Source of the DNA: Halicephalobus mephisto
Lineage: Eukaryota > Nematoda > Chromadorea > Rhabditida > Panagrolaimidae
NCBI GenBank assembly: GCA_009193035.1
Contig: SWDT01000045.1
Span: 124,001 to 188,000, forward strand
DNA: 64,000 nucleotides
Reading direction: 5' to 3'
In this document: one piece after another, positions 34,542 to 44,687 of the stretch
Position numbering within the stretch: position 1 is the first letter of the stretch
Layout: the number at the start of each line of letters is the position of its first letter
Notes under the pieces: model-generated
The model's database searches: none
Told to the model about the DNA's origin: nothing
The model's input: only the letters and a program-made list of their open reading frames with translations
Translations under genes and position numbers: made by a program

Positions 34542-35810
34542 ATGAATACTTTTATTCTACGTTTTATCTTCCTTATGTTCTTGAATTCAACCTTCGCAGC
34601 AGTTTTTCAATATGACATACACAAGAAAGAGGGCTTGGGTATGCAGCTCAGAAAACAAAGTATCTTTTAAAAACAATATAAATCAAATAGTATAAATACT
34701 TTCAGGTCGTTGGCAAGAGTATGCTGCATATAAAGAGAACCAACTTTTGAAAGTTCTCAAACTTCAAATCTACCTCTCAGAACATTGGAAACTTCGACAA
34801 TGATTACAATTATTACAATTACTATATCAACATAACTATTGGAACTCCAGAACAGTTTTTTACAGCTTATTTAGATATTGAAGTGGAATCACGGTGTCAT
34901 GAATACCAATTGCAGCTATTGCGAAACGTACAGAAGATTTAATTCTTCGAAAAGCTCAACTTATAAATCAACAAATTACACTGCTCTTGCTGGCCCTAGG
35001 TTTGGATTTCGGTCAGACGTTGTCAGATTCGGAAATCCTGAAACAGATCAGCTGATCATTCCCAATGCTATGTTTTTCAGGGGTACATAGGTGGCGGAAG
35101 CGGTACACTTGATGGTAGTGTGGATTAGGATTTGTAACAGACAATAACAATGGGGTTGACCTCCAATCATCACTGCGGTTAAATCAGGGATTAGATAGTC
35201 CTGTGGTTACTGTATTTCTGAAAAGTGTAAGGCCCATAGTTACGTTAGAAATTCTGGAGTCATCACTTACGGAGCTGTGGATACTGTAACTGTGATCGCA
35301 ATGTCATCTATGAAACCCACAGATCCGACAATACCCAATATAGTACCAAGCTTCTATCCAGAAAGCATCTTGGGATGCGTGAATTCACAGGGAATTGAGC
35401 TGCTTATATCGGTATGTATGGTTACGTGCTCCGTAAATCATGTCGATTTTTGGTCAAAGAAGTTAATGGTTACGACTCTACAACTTACCTTTATATGTTG
35501 ATTGCAATGTTAAATTCAATCTTAATCTGACTATTGGATCTATGGTATATACCATGACAGAAAAGGAATTTGTTAGAACTCTCATAGGCAGGTATTGTTA
35601 TTTGAATATAGTTTCAAACGTGGACAATTACTGGAATTTGGGAATTTCATCGTTCAAAGTGTTGCCGTCGTTCTGGACTACGACAAGAAGAAACTTGAAT
35701 TTGCAAAGGTCATCAATTCAAATCCACGCGCTTCAGCTGCAATCACTTCATGTTCACAGCTTGGAAGCATACTTCAGGTGGTAATCACAGTTCTTCGATT
35801 CATTCACTGA
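34542..35810 (+). pseudogene. Pepsin-like aspartic protease, broken
   Basis: A signal peptide (MNTFILRFIFLMFLNSTFAA) starts at 34542, and an intron GTATCT...TTTCAG (about 34663-34706) fits in phase. Downstream the reading frame must shift several times: NITIGTPEQFF near 34830, FNSSKSSTYK near 34940, LIIPN near 35055, then WNLG and LDYDKKKLEFAKV near 35630-35710. These are landmarks of nematode ASP-type A1 proteases in the right order. The first catalytic Asp-Thr-Gly-Ser is disrupted (LDI then a shift). It lies within the Maverick-like element, so it is either captured host sequence or an older insertion. It is a pseudogene as it stands. Confidence 0.7.
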
Positions 35811-36522
35811 ATCTCATCCTGCTTGGTATTTTGTTAATGTTCATTCAATAAAAGACTGATGCATATACTAAAAAAATCATATTAAGTAGAATAAATTCTG
35901 AGAAAATTGCAATAATTTTTTTCTGTTTCTTATTTTGAATGTGAAAGATTGTAATTATTATATATTTAAGTAATTCTGTAATTGAATTGGAGTCTAGTCA
36001 AGAATAAAAATAATAACACTTCTCTTTATTTTTAATAACAAAACCCAATGTGTCCCACTATTTACTTTCGTTAAATAACAACTCCATATTCTACATTATT
36101 AACCTTATCCGGTAGAGTATCCCTCATAAAAACTTTTCTAAAATTTTTTATTTTATTATTTAGCTAATTTTGTAATATGTAATTGTAACGGTTTGTTAAT
36201 AAACATTTATAATCAAGAAAAATGACCATATTGCATAAATAAAAACAGAACTATTCGCTGTTGTCAAAGGACACTGGAGGGCTCGTATCATTTAGAATAT
36301 ATATATATTTGCTGGAATTATCGTAATGTCCCCGATTTTATATATAATAAATTTTGTTGGATTTATACGTGAGGGGGACGTATCCATTTAGTTAATACAT
36401 ATATATTATCTGAATTAACACTATTACCCGCGTATCATTTTAGTTAAATAATATCTAAATTACACATAATATATCCGTTCGTACCAGGTCAGCCGACCTA
36501 TTTAATTAATGAAGTTCTATCG

Positions 36523-36930
36523 ATGAATCCTGAAGAGTATAAGGTACTCCGACATTACGGTTATCAGTGTCGTGAGAATATCATCATGCATGAGCAGAGC
36601 GAAGAACGATACATGAATCACTCATGTGATCCTAACCTTTTGTGGTTAGATGATGATACCGTAATTGCGAGTCGTGACATTCTGCCAGGAGAGGAAGTGA
36701 CTTACGATTACGCGATGACCGAAATAACATTCCCACTCACCATAGAGTGTCATTGTGGTAGTCCAAACTGCCGGAAAATCGTGACCAATCTTGATTATCG
36801 TGATCCAGTCTGGCAGGCCAAATACGGGAACATGCTGCCTCAACATACCCTCAAGGCAATTGCCCAATGGAATGCTTCTATAGTCATCGAGAACAGACCT
36901 GAACCCATTCAGCCGACCTGCATCGCTTAA
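36523..36930 (+). pseudogene. SET-domain fragment, copy 1
   Basis: A 135-residue frame carries the C-terminal half of a SET methyltransferase domain. It has RYMNHSCDPN (cofactor pocket), RDILPGEEVTYDYA (the catalytic Tyr region) and a Cys-rich post-SET motif, CHCGSPNCRK. The N-terminal half, including the Gly-rich start of SET, is absent, although the open frame extends some codons upstream (PTYLINEVLS). A near-identical inverted copy is at 40357-40660. The type resembles short SET proteins that are also common in bacteria and algae. It is called a fragment because the fold is incomplete, but unseen upstream exons are possible. Confidence 0.55.
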
Positions 36931-36939
36931 TCCGACACG

Positions 36940-37500
36940 CTTGATCAATGATTCAGTGAGGAGTCCGGATATTCTCAGACTCAATTGGCATGAATTAGCT
37001 TCTCATCCTCCCCCTTTTTCTAACTTCATTTAGAAAAAAGTAATAGTACAAATCCAATACAGCATAAATTTACAGGCTTCTCACTTGAAAACTTGTTCTA
37101 ACAAATCTCCCTTCTGAAGGTAGACTATACTTTATTTACCATAGTAATAATGGGAAATATAACGCGAATTTAAAATTTCACAGAAGATATTTTTGAAATC
37201 ATAGTATGAAACTTCTGTTTCTGTTGTGGATGCGTAGTCTCTAAGACCAGAGATATCCAGAACATCCGAAGCTAAACAATTCTTTTTTCTCTACTGAGGA
37301 GTATAAAAGGGAACACGTCACGTCAGTTAGTGTTCCTTGGGTGTTGCGCTATATATCATCAATATTGTTCTATTATATATTGTGTTTAGTTCCTAAGTAA
37401 AGACATATTAGTTCCAAAAATTTGTGTCCCAAATCTAAGGACCTTAATTCGACAACTACAAGAAAAGTAATTTTGATATTCTACTCATGAATGATAGACA
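36940..37500 (+). mobile_element. LTR-like repeat, copy 2 (37222-37410), and flanks
   Basis: The core 37222-37410 starts TGTTGTGGATGCG, has GTATAAAAGGGAACACG and ends near AAGTAAAGACATA. It is a diverged direct copy of 7069-7261. The flanks (36940-37221 and 37411-38154) show no gene; a stretch near 37580-37720 has scattered repeats of CACAAATATCTGGAA type. Confidence 0.4.
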
Positions 37501-38154
37501 TTCAATTGCTTCATTAAATCTATCTTTTGCTCTTAAATATGACTCCACAAGCTTATTTTAAATTTCCATTGAGATTCTAGTTCTGTTGATATGATATGGC
37601 TAAGACATAAATACTTGGAACAGAAATGTGGAGAAATCACATGTGTGGACTGCAAGTATCTAGAGCACAAATATCTGGAATTCAAAGATCTGACTTTAAG
37701 GCAAGCGTTTGAGACAAAAGTGTCACATGACGTTTGAAATGACATCAATACCCATTGTTCGCAACAAACCGATAAGGGAAACAAGTAATTTTTCTCTTAA
37801 TAATAATGAACACCAGAGTTGTCGATTTTCCGAAATTTTCGAATTTCGATCTTAACAATTCGGCTCGAAAGTTTGAAACCGACAGCTCTAGTGGACATAT
37901 CAATATAATGGGAAACGAGCTGATGATTGTTTTTGACTTTTGATTTCCTTTCTTAACTTGACGGACTCATTTGCAATAATGCGATACGGAATCGGCGATT
38001 AGACTGGTGTCTCATTTTTTGATTCTTAAAAATGTTTTTATATAAGTTCGAGCTGTATAGAAAATTTAATAACTTTACTTGTTCTGCAGATACCTACGAG
38101 TTTCTAGTCTTTGTAAGTCCGAATTAACGTTATCAAGTTGAAATCATTGTAGTA

Positions 38155-40131
38155 ATGCCCATCTCGGAAAAGTTGGATCCAGTCCATCTCGCTAAAAATT
38201 CAGATGATTTCGTCAAAGTAAAACCGATATCTTCTGCTGAAACGACAGTCAGCTTCTCGAAACTCTCTATCAAGCAATGGGGAGAAGTAGGAATGCTAGC
38301 ATGTGTCAGTTTTCTCTCCACGGTCAATTACAGCTCCATTTCTCCTTTTTTTCCCGGAGAAGCTCAAAAAAAGAATTTAAGTACTACAGAAATTGGGATC
38401 ATTTTCGGAATATTCGAGTTGGCTATGCTGATTGTATCCCCGTTATTTGGCAAATATGTGAGTTTTCTGCACACAAAAAGAGTATATTAAAACAGTTCTG
38501 ATACATAGATGCATTATGTTTAATATACCGATAGAATATATTTAGTACATTGATATCAAACTTAATATATAGATACATTGAATATAGTATACTGATATTA
38601 CACTTAATGTATCGATATATAAAATATATTGTATCTAATACATTGTATACAACGTATCTGATACATTGTATACAACTTATCTGATACATTGTATACAACA
38701 TATCTGATACATTATATACAACGTATCTGATACATTGTATACAACTTATCTGATACATTGTATACAACATATCTGATACATTGTATACAACGTATCAGAT
38801 ATTAACTTCATACATCCATACATTGAATACAATGTATCTGACATATGAATGTCGTTTTAATGTATCTATACATTATATATCATATATCCTACTTTTGTAT
38901 ACGAAATATGAAAAATTCCACGATCGTTTCTTCCTTTTTTATTCAATCAGCTTTTAATCAAATCACCATTTTTAGCTCTACTTGTTTGGCGCTAAAAAGT
39001 TCTTCTCTTTCGGCTTATTGTTCACTGGGGTTACATCAATAGCATTTGGATTTCTAAATTTGCTTCCATCAGGACGAATATTCTTTTGGACAAGTCTCGG
39101 AATTCGATGTGCAGGAGCTGTCGGAGATGCTGCATTTGTGACTTCCTCTTTTGTGATCTCTGTCAGATCTTTCCCTGGGAGGATTGCCACAATTATCGGG
39201 ATTATGGAGACCTTTTCAGGGTTGGGGTACACTGTGGGGCCCGTCATTGGGGGAGCTCTTTATGAGTATGGAGGATATCAATTGCCGTTCTTTGTTGTGG
39301 GAGCTTTGTTGATCCTAACAACAATGTTTTCTCTTTTCTTGATTGAGAGCTCTGATGGTTTGTTTCCGATTACTGGGAGGCTAATTTTTGTGTTTTTAGA
39401 AGATCCCAATGAATCAGATGATAAAAATGGAATGCTCGAGATATTGAAAATCCCGGCGATTTGGATAATGGTTTTTGGTGTTGTTATTTGTGCCACTTCG
39501 TTTCATTTTTTCGACCCAACTTTAGCGAATCATCTTGCCAGCTTCAACTTTTCAACAACCGTCGTCGGACTAATGTTCCTATTGTCTGAAGGTATTTACA
39601 CGGCTTCAGCTCCAATCGTTGGAATAATGATTGATCGCTGGCAATGCTCTAATACCACAATGGTTTTCGGGTCTATAGGAACGATGATCTCAATGCTGTT
39701 GATTGGACCTTCCCCATTGCTACATTTCGAAAAGAACCTTGTTTTGATTATATTGTCATTGACACTTCTGGGTGTGGCTGTTGCAGCCTTCTTCATTCCC
39801 AGTTATAACAATTGTCTAGATGCTGTTAAGTAAGTTACTTCATTAGGCAATAATAATTGATTTCTACAGAGAATATAGTTATGAAAATTCATTAAAAACT
39901 AATGGATATATATCCGGGATCGTCCACTCAGCGTACGCGTTTGGATCCTTTGTTGGATTAACTCTTGGCAGTATTGGTGTCGAAATAATTGGGTTTGGAT
40001 GGACGACGACAGCAATCGGAATCATCAATATCATCTTTATCCTCATTCTGAAGATATTCTTGACAACAAAGTCCAAAGTTTCACAAAGATCTTCGAAAGT
40101 GCATGATGTCAGCAAAGATAACAATATTTAA
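38155..40131 (+). CDS. SLC18B1-like vesicular polyamine transporter (MFS)
   Basis: Three exons, 38155-38457, 38976-39829 and 39870-40131, join in frame to give 472 residues; human SLC18B1 has 456. Conserved landmarks in order: SISPFFPGEAQKKNLS after span 1, GIIFGIFELAMLIVSPLFGKY, LFGAKKFFSFG, the SFPGRIATIIGIMETFSGLG motif, GPVIGGALYEYGGYQLPF, FDPTLANHLASFNF, and YISGIVHSAYAFGSFVGLTLG near the end. The human protein loads spermidine and spermine into secretory vesicles in exchange for protons. The gene looks intact. It is the only complete gene between the two inverted SET fragments, and it has a poly(A) signal AATAAA overlapping its stop codon. Intron 1 holds a satellite array; intron 2 is 40 nt. 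Confidence 0.88.
38590..38830. repeat. 22-bp palindromic satellite in SLC18B1-like intron 1
   Basis: About nine units of the form ATCTGATACATTGTATACAA, each containing the palindrome TTGTATACAA. More diverged units extend to 38500 and 38880. Confidence 0.85.
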
Positions 40132-40356
40132 TAAAGTAATCTCAATCTCAAGATGAAAGTGAAATTTATCTAACAATAAGAAAATTGATCTCCAAAAGAC
40201 TATTGATGTTTTTGTTCTTAATTTTTAATTTACTATCTTCAAAAAAATAATTCCTTTTATTTAGTGGAGTTTCGCTTATTTTGTTTTCAGATTAATCAGT
40301 GTAACTTTCGTCCGGGGCTAGAGTAAGCTTGAAGTTTCTTCTGAGTCGTTGGCAGA

Positions 40357-40662
40357 CTAAGTGGTGTAGGTCGGCTGAATGGGTTCAGGTCTGTTCTCGA
40401 TGACTATGGAAGCATTCCATTGGGCAATTGCCTTGAGGGTATGTTGAGGCAGCATGTTCCCGTATTTGGCCTGCCAGACTGGATCACGGTAATCAAGATT
40501 GGTCACAACTTTCCGGCAGTTTGGACTACCACAATGACACTCTATGGTGAGTGGGAATGTTATTTCGGTCATCGCGTAATCGTAAGTCACTTCCTCTCCT
40601 GGCAGAATGTCACGACTCGCAATTACGGTATCATCATCTAACCACAAAAGGTTAGGATCACA
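40357..40662 (-). pseudogene. SET-domain fragment, copy 2 (inverted)
   Basis: On the minus strand this repeats copy 1 from the NHSCDP region to the C-terminus almost exactly (WLDDDTVIASRDILPGEEV, CHCGSPNCRKVV). Differences in the protein are a few residues (KI to KV, TCIA to TYTT). Similarity ends at 40662, inside the Cys-Asp-Pro motif, so this copy is shorter at its 5' end. It lies 226 bp beyond the end of the SLC18B1-like gene. It cannot form a complete domain alone. Confidence 0.55.
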
Positions 40663-41279
40663 TGAGTAGTATATGAATGCTCATTCTGGCTCACGTTCAC
40701 CTCCCTCCATTTTCCACATTCACCATAAAGCACTAATTTTACGAATTCTACCATCAATTTCTGGTTAAAATACCTCAATTTGGTTACAATATTCACATAA
40801 AAACATTTATCCCAATCTCGGAAACCCTGGCTCACCCAGACCACCCTCCTTTTCCATTGCTGAATTTTAATGTTTTCGAATATTGGATTTCATTTTGTAA
40901 ACTTAAATGTTTTCAGCTTTTAATCAAAACACACGATTATTGCAGTGATTTCCTCACGAGAATGCTTTGACACTGAGTCAACTGTTCACACACAGTATAT
41001 TGTTTTTTCTCATTCACTTTCACTTATTTGTGTCTATTTACGCACTTTCCCGCTTAATTTTTACCTATTGTAGTTGTATTCAAATTATTCAATTCTTATA
41101 TCAGCTTTAAAAATGGATTCCAACATCAAAAAAGAATTAATCAACTGGACATCAAACAAGAAGAGTGGGTTTGATCAAAAATTTGCATCCTCTCGTTATT
41201 CTATTCAAATTATAAATTCATTTTAAGTTTATTTTCATTGAATCAGTCTTATTTCAGAATTCGTCCTCGTCTATCCACC
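40663..41279. other. Intergenic DNA
   Basis: The region is mixed-composition sequence with no recognisable gene. A short frame from ATG 41112 (37 codons, MDSNIKKELINW) precedes a TTTCAG acceptor at 41258 and might be a 5' exon or upstream ORF of the next gene, but phases were not proven. Confidence 0.4.
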
Positions 41280-41648
41280 ATGTCTTCTCAAGCCAGCGGA
41301 TTCAGCTCTACGATTGAGGTCGATGCGAGCGTCAAAATCAATGTTGATCAGTACGGCATTAAAATCACCGAAGACACCACCGTTCACAACTACTACCACG
41401 ATCGTCGCGTCTACAAGGCTGAGAACATCTCCAAGGCGCGTAATAAGTTTGTTTTGAACGGTTTGCAGCAGCAGGTTAGTCTCTTTTCACCGATTTTTCA
41501 TTCATTCATTCCATTGTTTTAGGGCAAGAACATCTACGGACAGCCGACTACTGTGAGCACAAATTTAACGTTGATTTTCGACGACTACGAAGAGTCCGCC
41601 GAGTTCCGCCAACAGATCCGCCAACAACAATACAATTCAGAAGTCTAA
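41280..41648 (+). CDS. Small conserved-looking protein of unknown function
   Basis: Two exons, 41280-41474 and 41523-41648, with a 48-nt intron and phase 0, give 106 residues. Codons are GC-rich and well biased, unlike the flanks, which suggests a well-expressed gene. The protein has no signal peptide or membrane span. It has a beta-rich centre (IEVDASVKINVDQYGIKITED) and a polar C-terminus (FRQQIRQQQYNSEV). The family is not recognised. An acceptor (TTATTTCAG) 22 nt before the ATG fits trans-splicing. The transcript end abuts the Tc5-like relic that starts near 41790. Confidence 0.7.
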
Positions 41649-41789
41649 CAAGGGAAGTCAGTTTAGTCCAAGTGGCCTTTTTAAGATGAGTTGTATATGA
41701 TCTTGTAGCGCTTGAAATGTAGATTCTGAATATGTATTCGATTTCTGCTAAACAACCTTTTGAAGCAAGATATTCAACGAAAAAGAAAA

Positions 41790-43867
41790 AATAAAAGCAA
41801 AGGCAGAAAAAAAGGGTTTCTGGTTTGGCAGTGGTGCCGTCGATAGCAGAGCCGACCCTCATCCGAACAATTACGGCTTCGAATCCCGAGCTGGTCTTTT
41901 TTGCTTTTTATCATTAAATCAACTCTGGGGTCTTACTAGCTATGTTTTTCACTTTTGATTTAAAGTGTTATATATCAATTTTTTTCATTTTGTAAGTTAA
42001 TTTTTTCTATTTTTCTTTATATAATAATTTTTAGATTTTATGATGCCGATAATCCCAGAAAACATAGTGGTGGCTTTATTAGCACTATATCCTGGTGGCG
42101 ATTCCTCTCCATTGACTCGAGAAGAATCAAAGGGTGTGAATATCATAAAAAAGATTCTCGGAAGACAAAGATTTGAAAGTTGAAGATGATGATGAGCTCA
42201 ATTTTAACTACTCTCTAAATAACAATTAGGACGATGAAATTATTTCGAAATCGCAGAATATAAAATTTGAAAGTTGGATAGTGATAAAGGGTCAAGTAAA
42301 TGAAGCACTTTAATATTATCGTTCATCAATCAAGGGATCACGCTCATTATCCTCGATGAATCCAAGATTTCATTTCACCAGTACGGATTACCATTTATGG
42401 AAGCTTCTCCAATATGAAGAAAAAGGTTTGCTATCTCTTTTAATGTTAAATAATCTAAATTAATTATAGAAAAAATCCACGGTGATCGCAAAATTCTAAT
42501 TCGTCAACTAGCAGAGGAGTTTAACCAACTAGTTGTGGAAAAGATGAATAATGGAACCATCTTATATGATGCTGACATTAAACGAATGATTTTGGTGGTC
42601 AATATCAGATTAAACATAAGTAACTTCAATGCTTCTCATATGTGATTATCGAAGTTCAAGAAGATGTACAGAATTGTTTCTCGCTATATAACGAAGTTGA
42701 TCAGTCACAGAACTTCTCGTAATCAAACGAAGATCCGTGAAGCTTCTGAACAATTTGTAATGGATGTCCGATCGCTCATGAAAGGTGTTTCCCATTCAGC
42801 TGTTGTGAATGCAGATCAATTAGGTTTTCTGAAGGAGCTACACACGAGTAGATCATTGGCCTCTGTTGGTACATGAGTAGTTGAACACACTGTCCAATCG
42901 GTCAGTGCAACAACTCACTGGTGTGCCATCATGCCAATGATTTATGCTGATGGTCATCTTGATAGTAAACTTTTTATTATGCTCCAAGAGTTTAACAGCT
43001 GTTTTCCAAGTGCAGAGGTGTTTGAAGCGTCAAATTTAGTTATTCGCTGTCACTCATCTCATATTATGACGAAATCATTGATGTTTGATTGGTTTCAGTA
43101 ATGCGTTTTTACTGAAGATATGCCAACAAAACTTGTTCTTTTGGTTGATTCTTGGGACGCTTTCAAAAATCATGAATCTATCTAATCTCTTGTACCGGAC
43201 AACAAAGTGCTGGAATTTCGAAATATTCCTCCTGGGGCTACTTCGGTGATTCAACCTTGTGAGTGTATTTTTTTGAGCTTTTTAAGGGTTTTATTAAAAA
43301 AATTACACAAAATATAATGTTAGAGAACAAAAAAATTGTCTTATATCAAATAAATAATATTTTAAAGCTTACTTCACTGGTATATAATCAATTTTGTTGT
43401 TCTAAGTATCGTGGTTTTCTGAAATACAGCTGACATAAAGCAGGTTATGTTGAAGAACGTCCCCCGGTTTTCCAAACGTTTCTTAAATTTTGCTTATCTG
43501 AAATTATTAATTGTGAAATTGATAATTGCGCAAATATTACTTTTATTTTTTGTTCCTATTATGAGAAACATCTTTGTTTCATCCATTTTTTAATGATTGT
43601 TATTATCATTATTTAGTTTTTTTAATAAATTCCAATACATTTAACACCTTAACTTTTAATATTTTTAAAAATTTTAAATTAACTTTGTATCCTGCATTTT
43701 TTAACCTATAGAGAAATTTAGTAAGATCCCAGAGTTGATTTAATGATAAAAAGCAAAAAAGACCAGCTCGAGATTCGAAGCCGTAATTGTTCGGATGAGG
43801 GTCGGCTCTGCTACCGACGGCACCACTGCCAAACCAGAAATCCCTTTTTTCTGCCTTTGCTTTTATT
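41790..43867 (+). mobile_element. Tc5-like DNA transposon relic, about 2.1 kb
   Basis: Terminal inverted repeats of about 145 bp lie at 41790-41939 and 43727-43867; both contain AAGCAAAGGCAGAAAAAA, CAGTGGTGCCGTCG, GAGCCGACCCTCATCCGAAC and GAGCTGGTCTTTTTTGC. Between them are broken pieces of a Tc5/Tigger-type transposase (see next entry). Tc5 elements move by a cut-and-paste DDE transposase. This copy has stops and shifts and is inactive. Confidence 0.75.
42300..43200 (+). pseudogene. Tc5/Tigger-type transposase, broken
   Basis: Pieces in order: a helix-turn-helix-like segment (SMNPRFHFTSTDYHLWKLL near 42355), an intron-like gap, then KILIRQLAEEFNQL, and the DDE core beginning NADQLGFLKELHTSRSLAS near 42810. 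After a stop at 42874 the core resumes as VQSVSATTHWCAIMP and ADGHLDSKLFIMLQE, then SHIMTKSLMFDWF near 43050. The catalytic Asp of the NADQ motif is visible. Several stops and shifts make it a pseudogene. Confidence 0.7.
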
Positions 43868-43927
43868 AATTTTCTTGAAATTTTAGGATTTCCACACAGA
43901 CAAGTGAACACCGCAAAAGTGATAAAA

Positions 43928-44680
43928 ATGGTAAACTTGATAAATTATTTCAAAATCGCATGTTTTTCTCATTTTTTATCTAAATTTCGAAAATAATTTG
44001 ATTTTTAATTTTTCCTATATTTTTTTGAACTTTTTAAATTTCTCTGTACATTGAATAAAAATAAATTTGACCATTTTCCATTTAAATCAATTTAATTTTC
44101 TCTAAATTTCTAGAATTTTCTGAAAATCAATAAATTTCGTAATAATTATTATTTTCTAAAATTTCTACGATAATAGTAATTATTATTTTTAGTTTTCATA
44201 GTAATAGTAATTTTAGGCCAATGTCCTTCTGATTTTGGTTCTAGTTTTGATGATGGAGACTCAAGGTCAATACTATGTTCCTACGCAGATGATAGAAATC
44301 AGTTGTAACTGATCACAGTTAAGCAAATTCGATTATATCCAGTTACAACTGATTGTGCAACATCTGTAAAATATAATATTTTTAGTTTTGCATTATACTT
44401 ATTTCGCAATTTTGTATGATTTTTGATCATGTATTATAAAATTCATATATAAACTTTTTATAAAAAGGTCCCGACGCGACTTTTTTGAAGTTTTTAGGAA
44501 TTACACAGATGATAGAAATCAGTTGTAATTGAACATAATCGAATCTGTTTGATTACGCTCAGTTGTGAGTGATGTGGAGCACTTGTGTACGTACAACGGC
44601 AGTTATTACTACCCACTCCGGCTCCGTACTACAGAGCCGTCTTCTTGGTTTACGACTACACTGCAGTTTTTTCTTTTTAT
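43928..44680 (+). pseudogene. Small secreted-peptide gene broken by an insertion
   Basis: Exon 1 would be the ATG at 43928-43930, followed by an intron ending TTTTAG at 44216. Exon 2 opens with a signal-peptide-like run (ANVLLILVLVLMMETQGQ) and then YYVPT. The frame is interrupted at 44286 by a 302-bp insertion. Beyond it, from 44588, a Tyr/Pro-rich segment (YNGSYYYP, PTPAPYYRAV in two frames) looks like the old 3' part with one frameshift. Family unknown; short Tyr-rich secreted peptides are common in nematodes. Confidence 0.4.
44286..44587. mobile_element. 302-bp MITE-like insertion
   Basis: It is flanked by a 4-bp direct repeat TACG (44282-44285 and 44588-44591). Inside, CAGATGATAGAAATCAGTTG occurs at both 44286 and 44508. 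The first copy is the 5' arm of a hairpin whose other arm contains CAGTTACAACTGATTGTG. No coding capacity. Confidence 0.5.
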
Positions 44681-44687
44681 TATCGGA

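Larger units (their letters stand above)
31284..36466. mobile_element. Maverick/Polinton-like deletion derivative, about 5.2 kb
   Basis: Left (31284-31740) and right (36056-36466) ends are imperfect inverted repeats. Shared words include TGATACG, ATTAACTAA, CACGTATAAATCCAACAAA, CCAGTGTCCT and TTTTTCTTGATTATAAATG. The repeat extends into the start of an adenain-like protease frame, so the right end carries a copy of that 5' part. Full Polintons are 15-20 kb and encode a protein-primed polymerase, integrase, ATPase and capsid proteins. None is recognisable here, so this is a degenerate, non-autonomous element. Ends beyond the listed coordinates are too diverged to fix, and no target duplication was established. 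Confidence 0.65.

Noticed and set aside
38423..38770. 115-codon minus-strand frame with repeated YQISCIQCIRYVVYN
   Set aside because: Produced by the 22-bp satellite in the SLC18B1-like intron.
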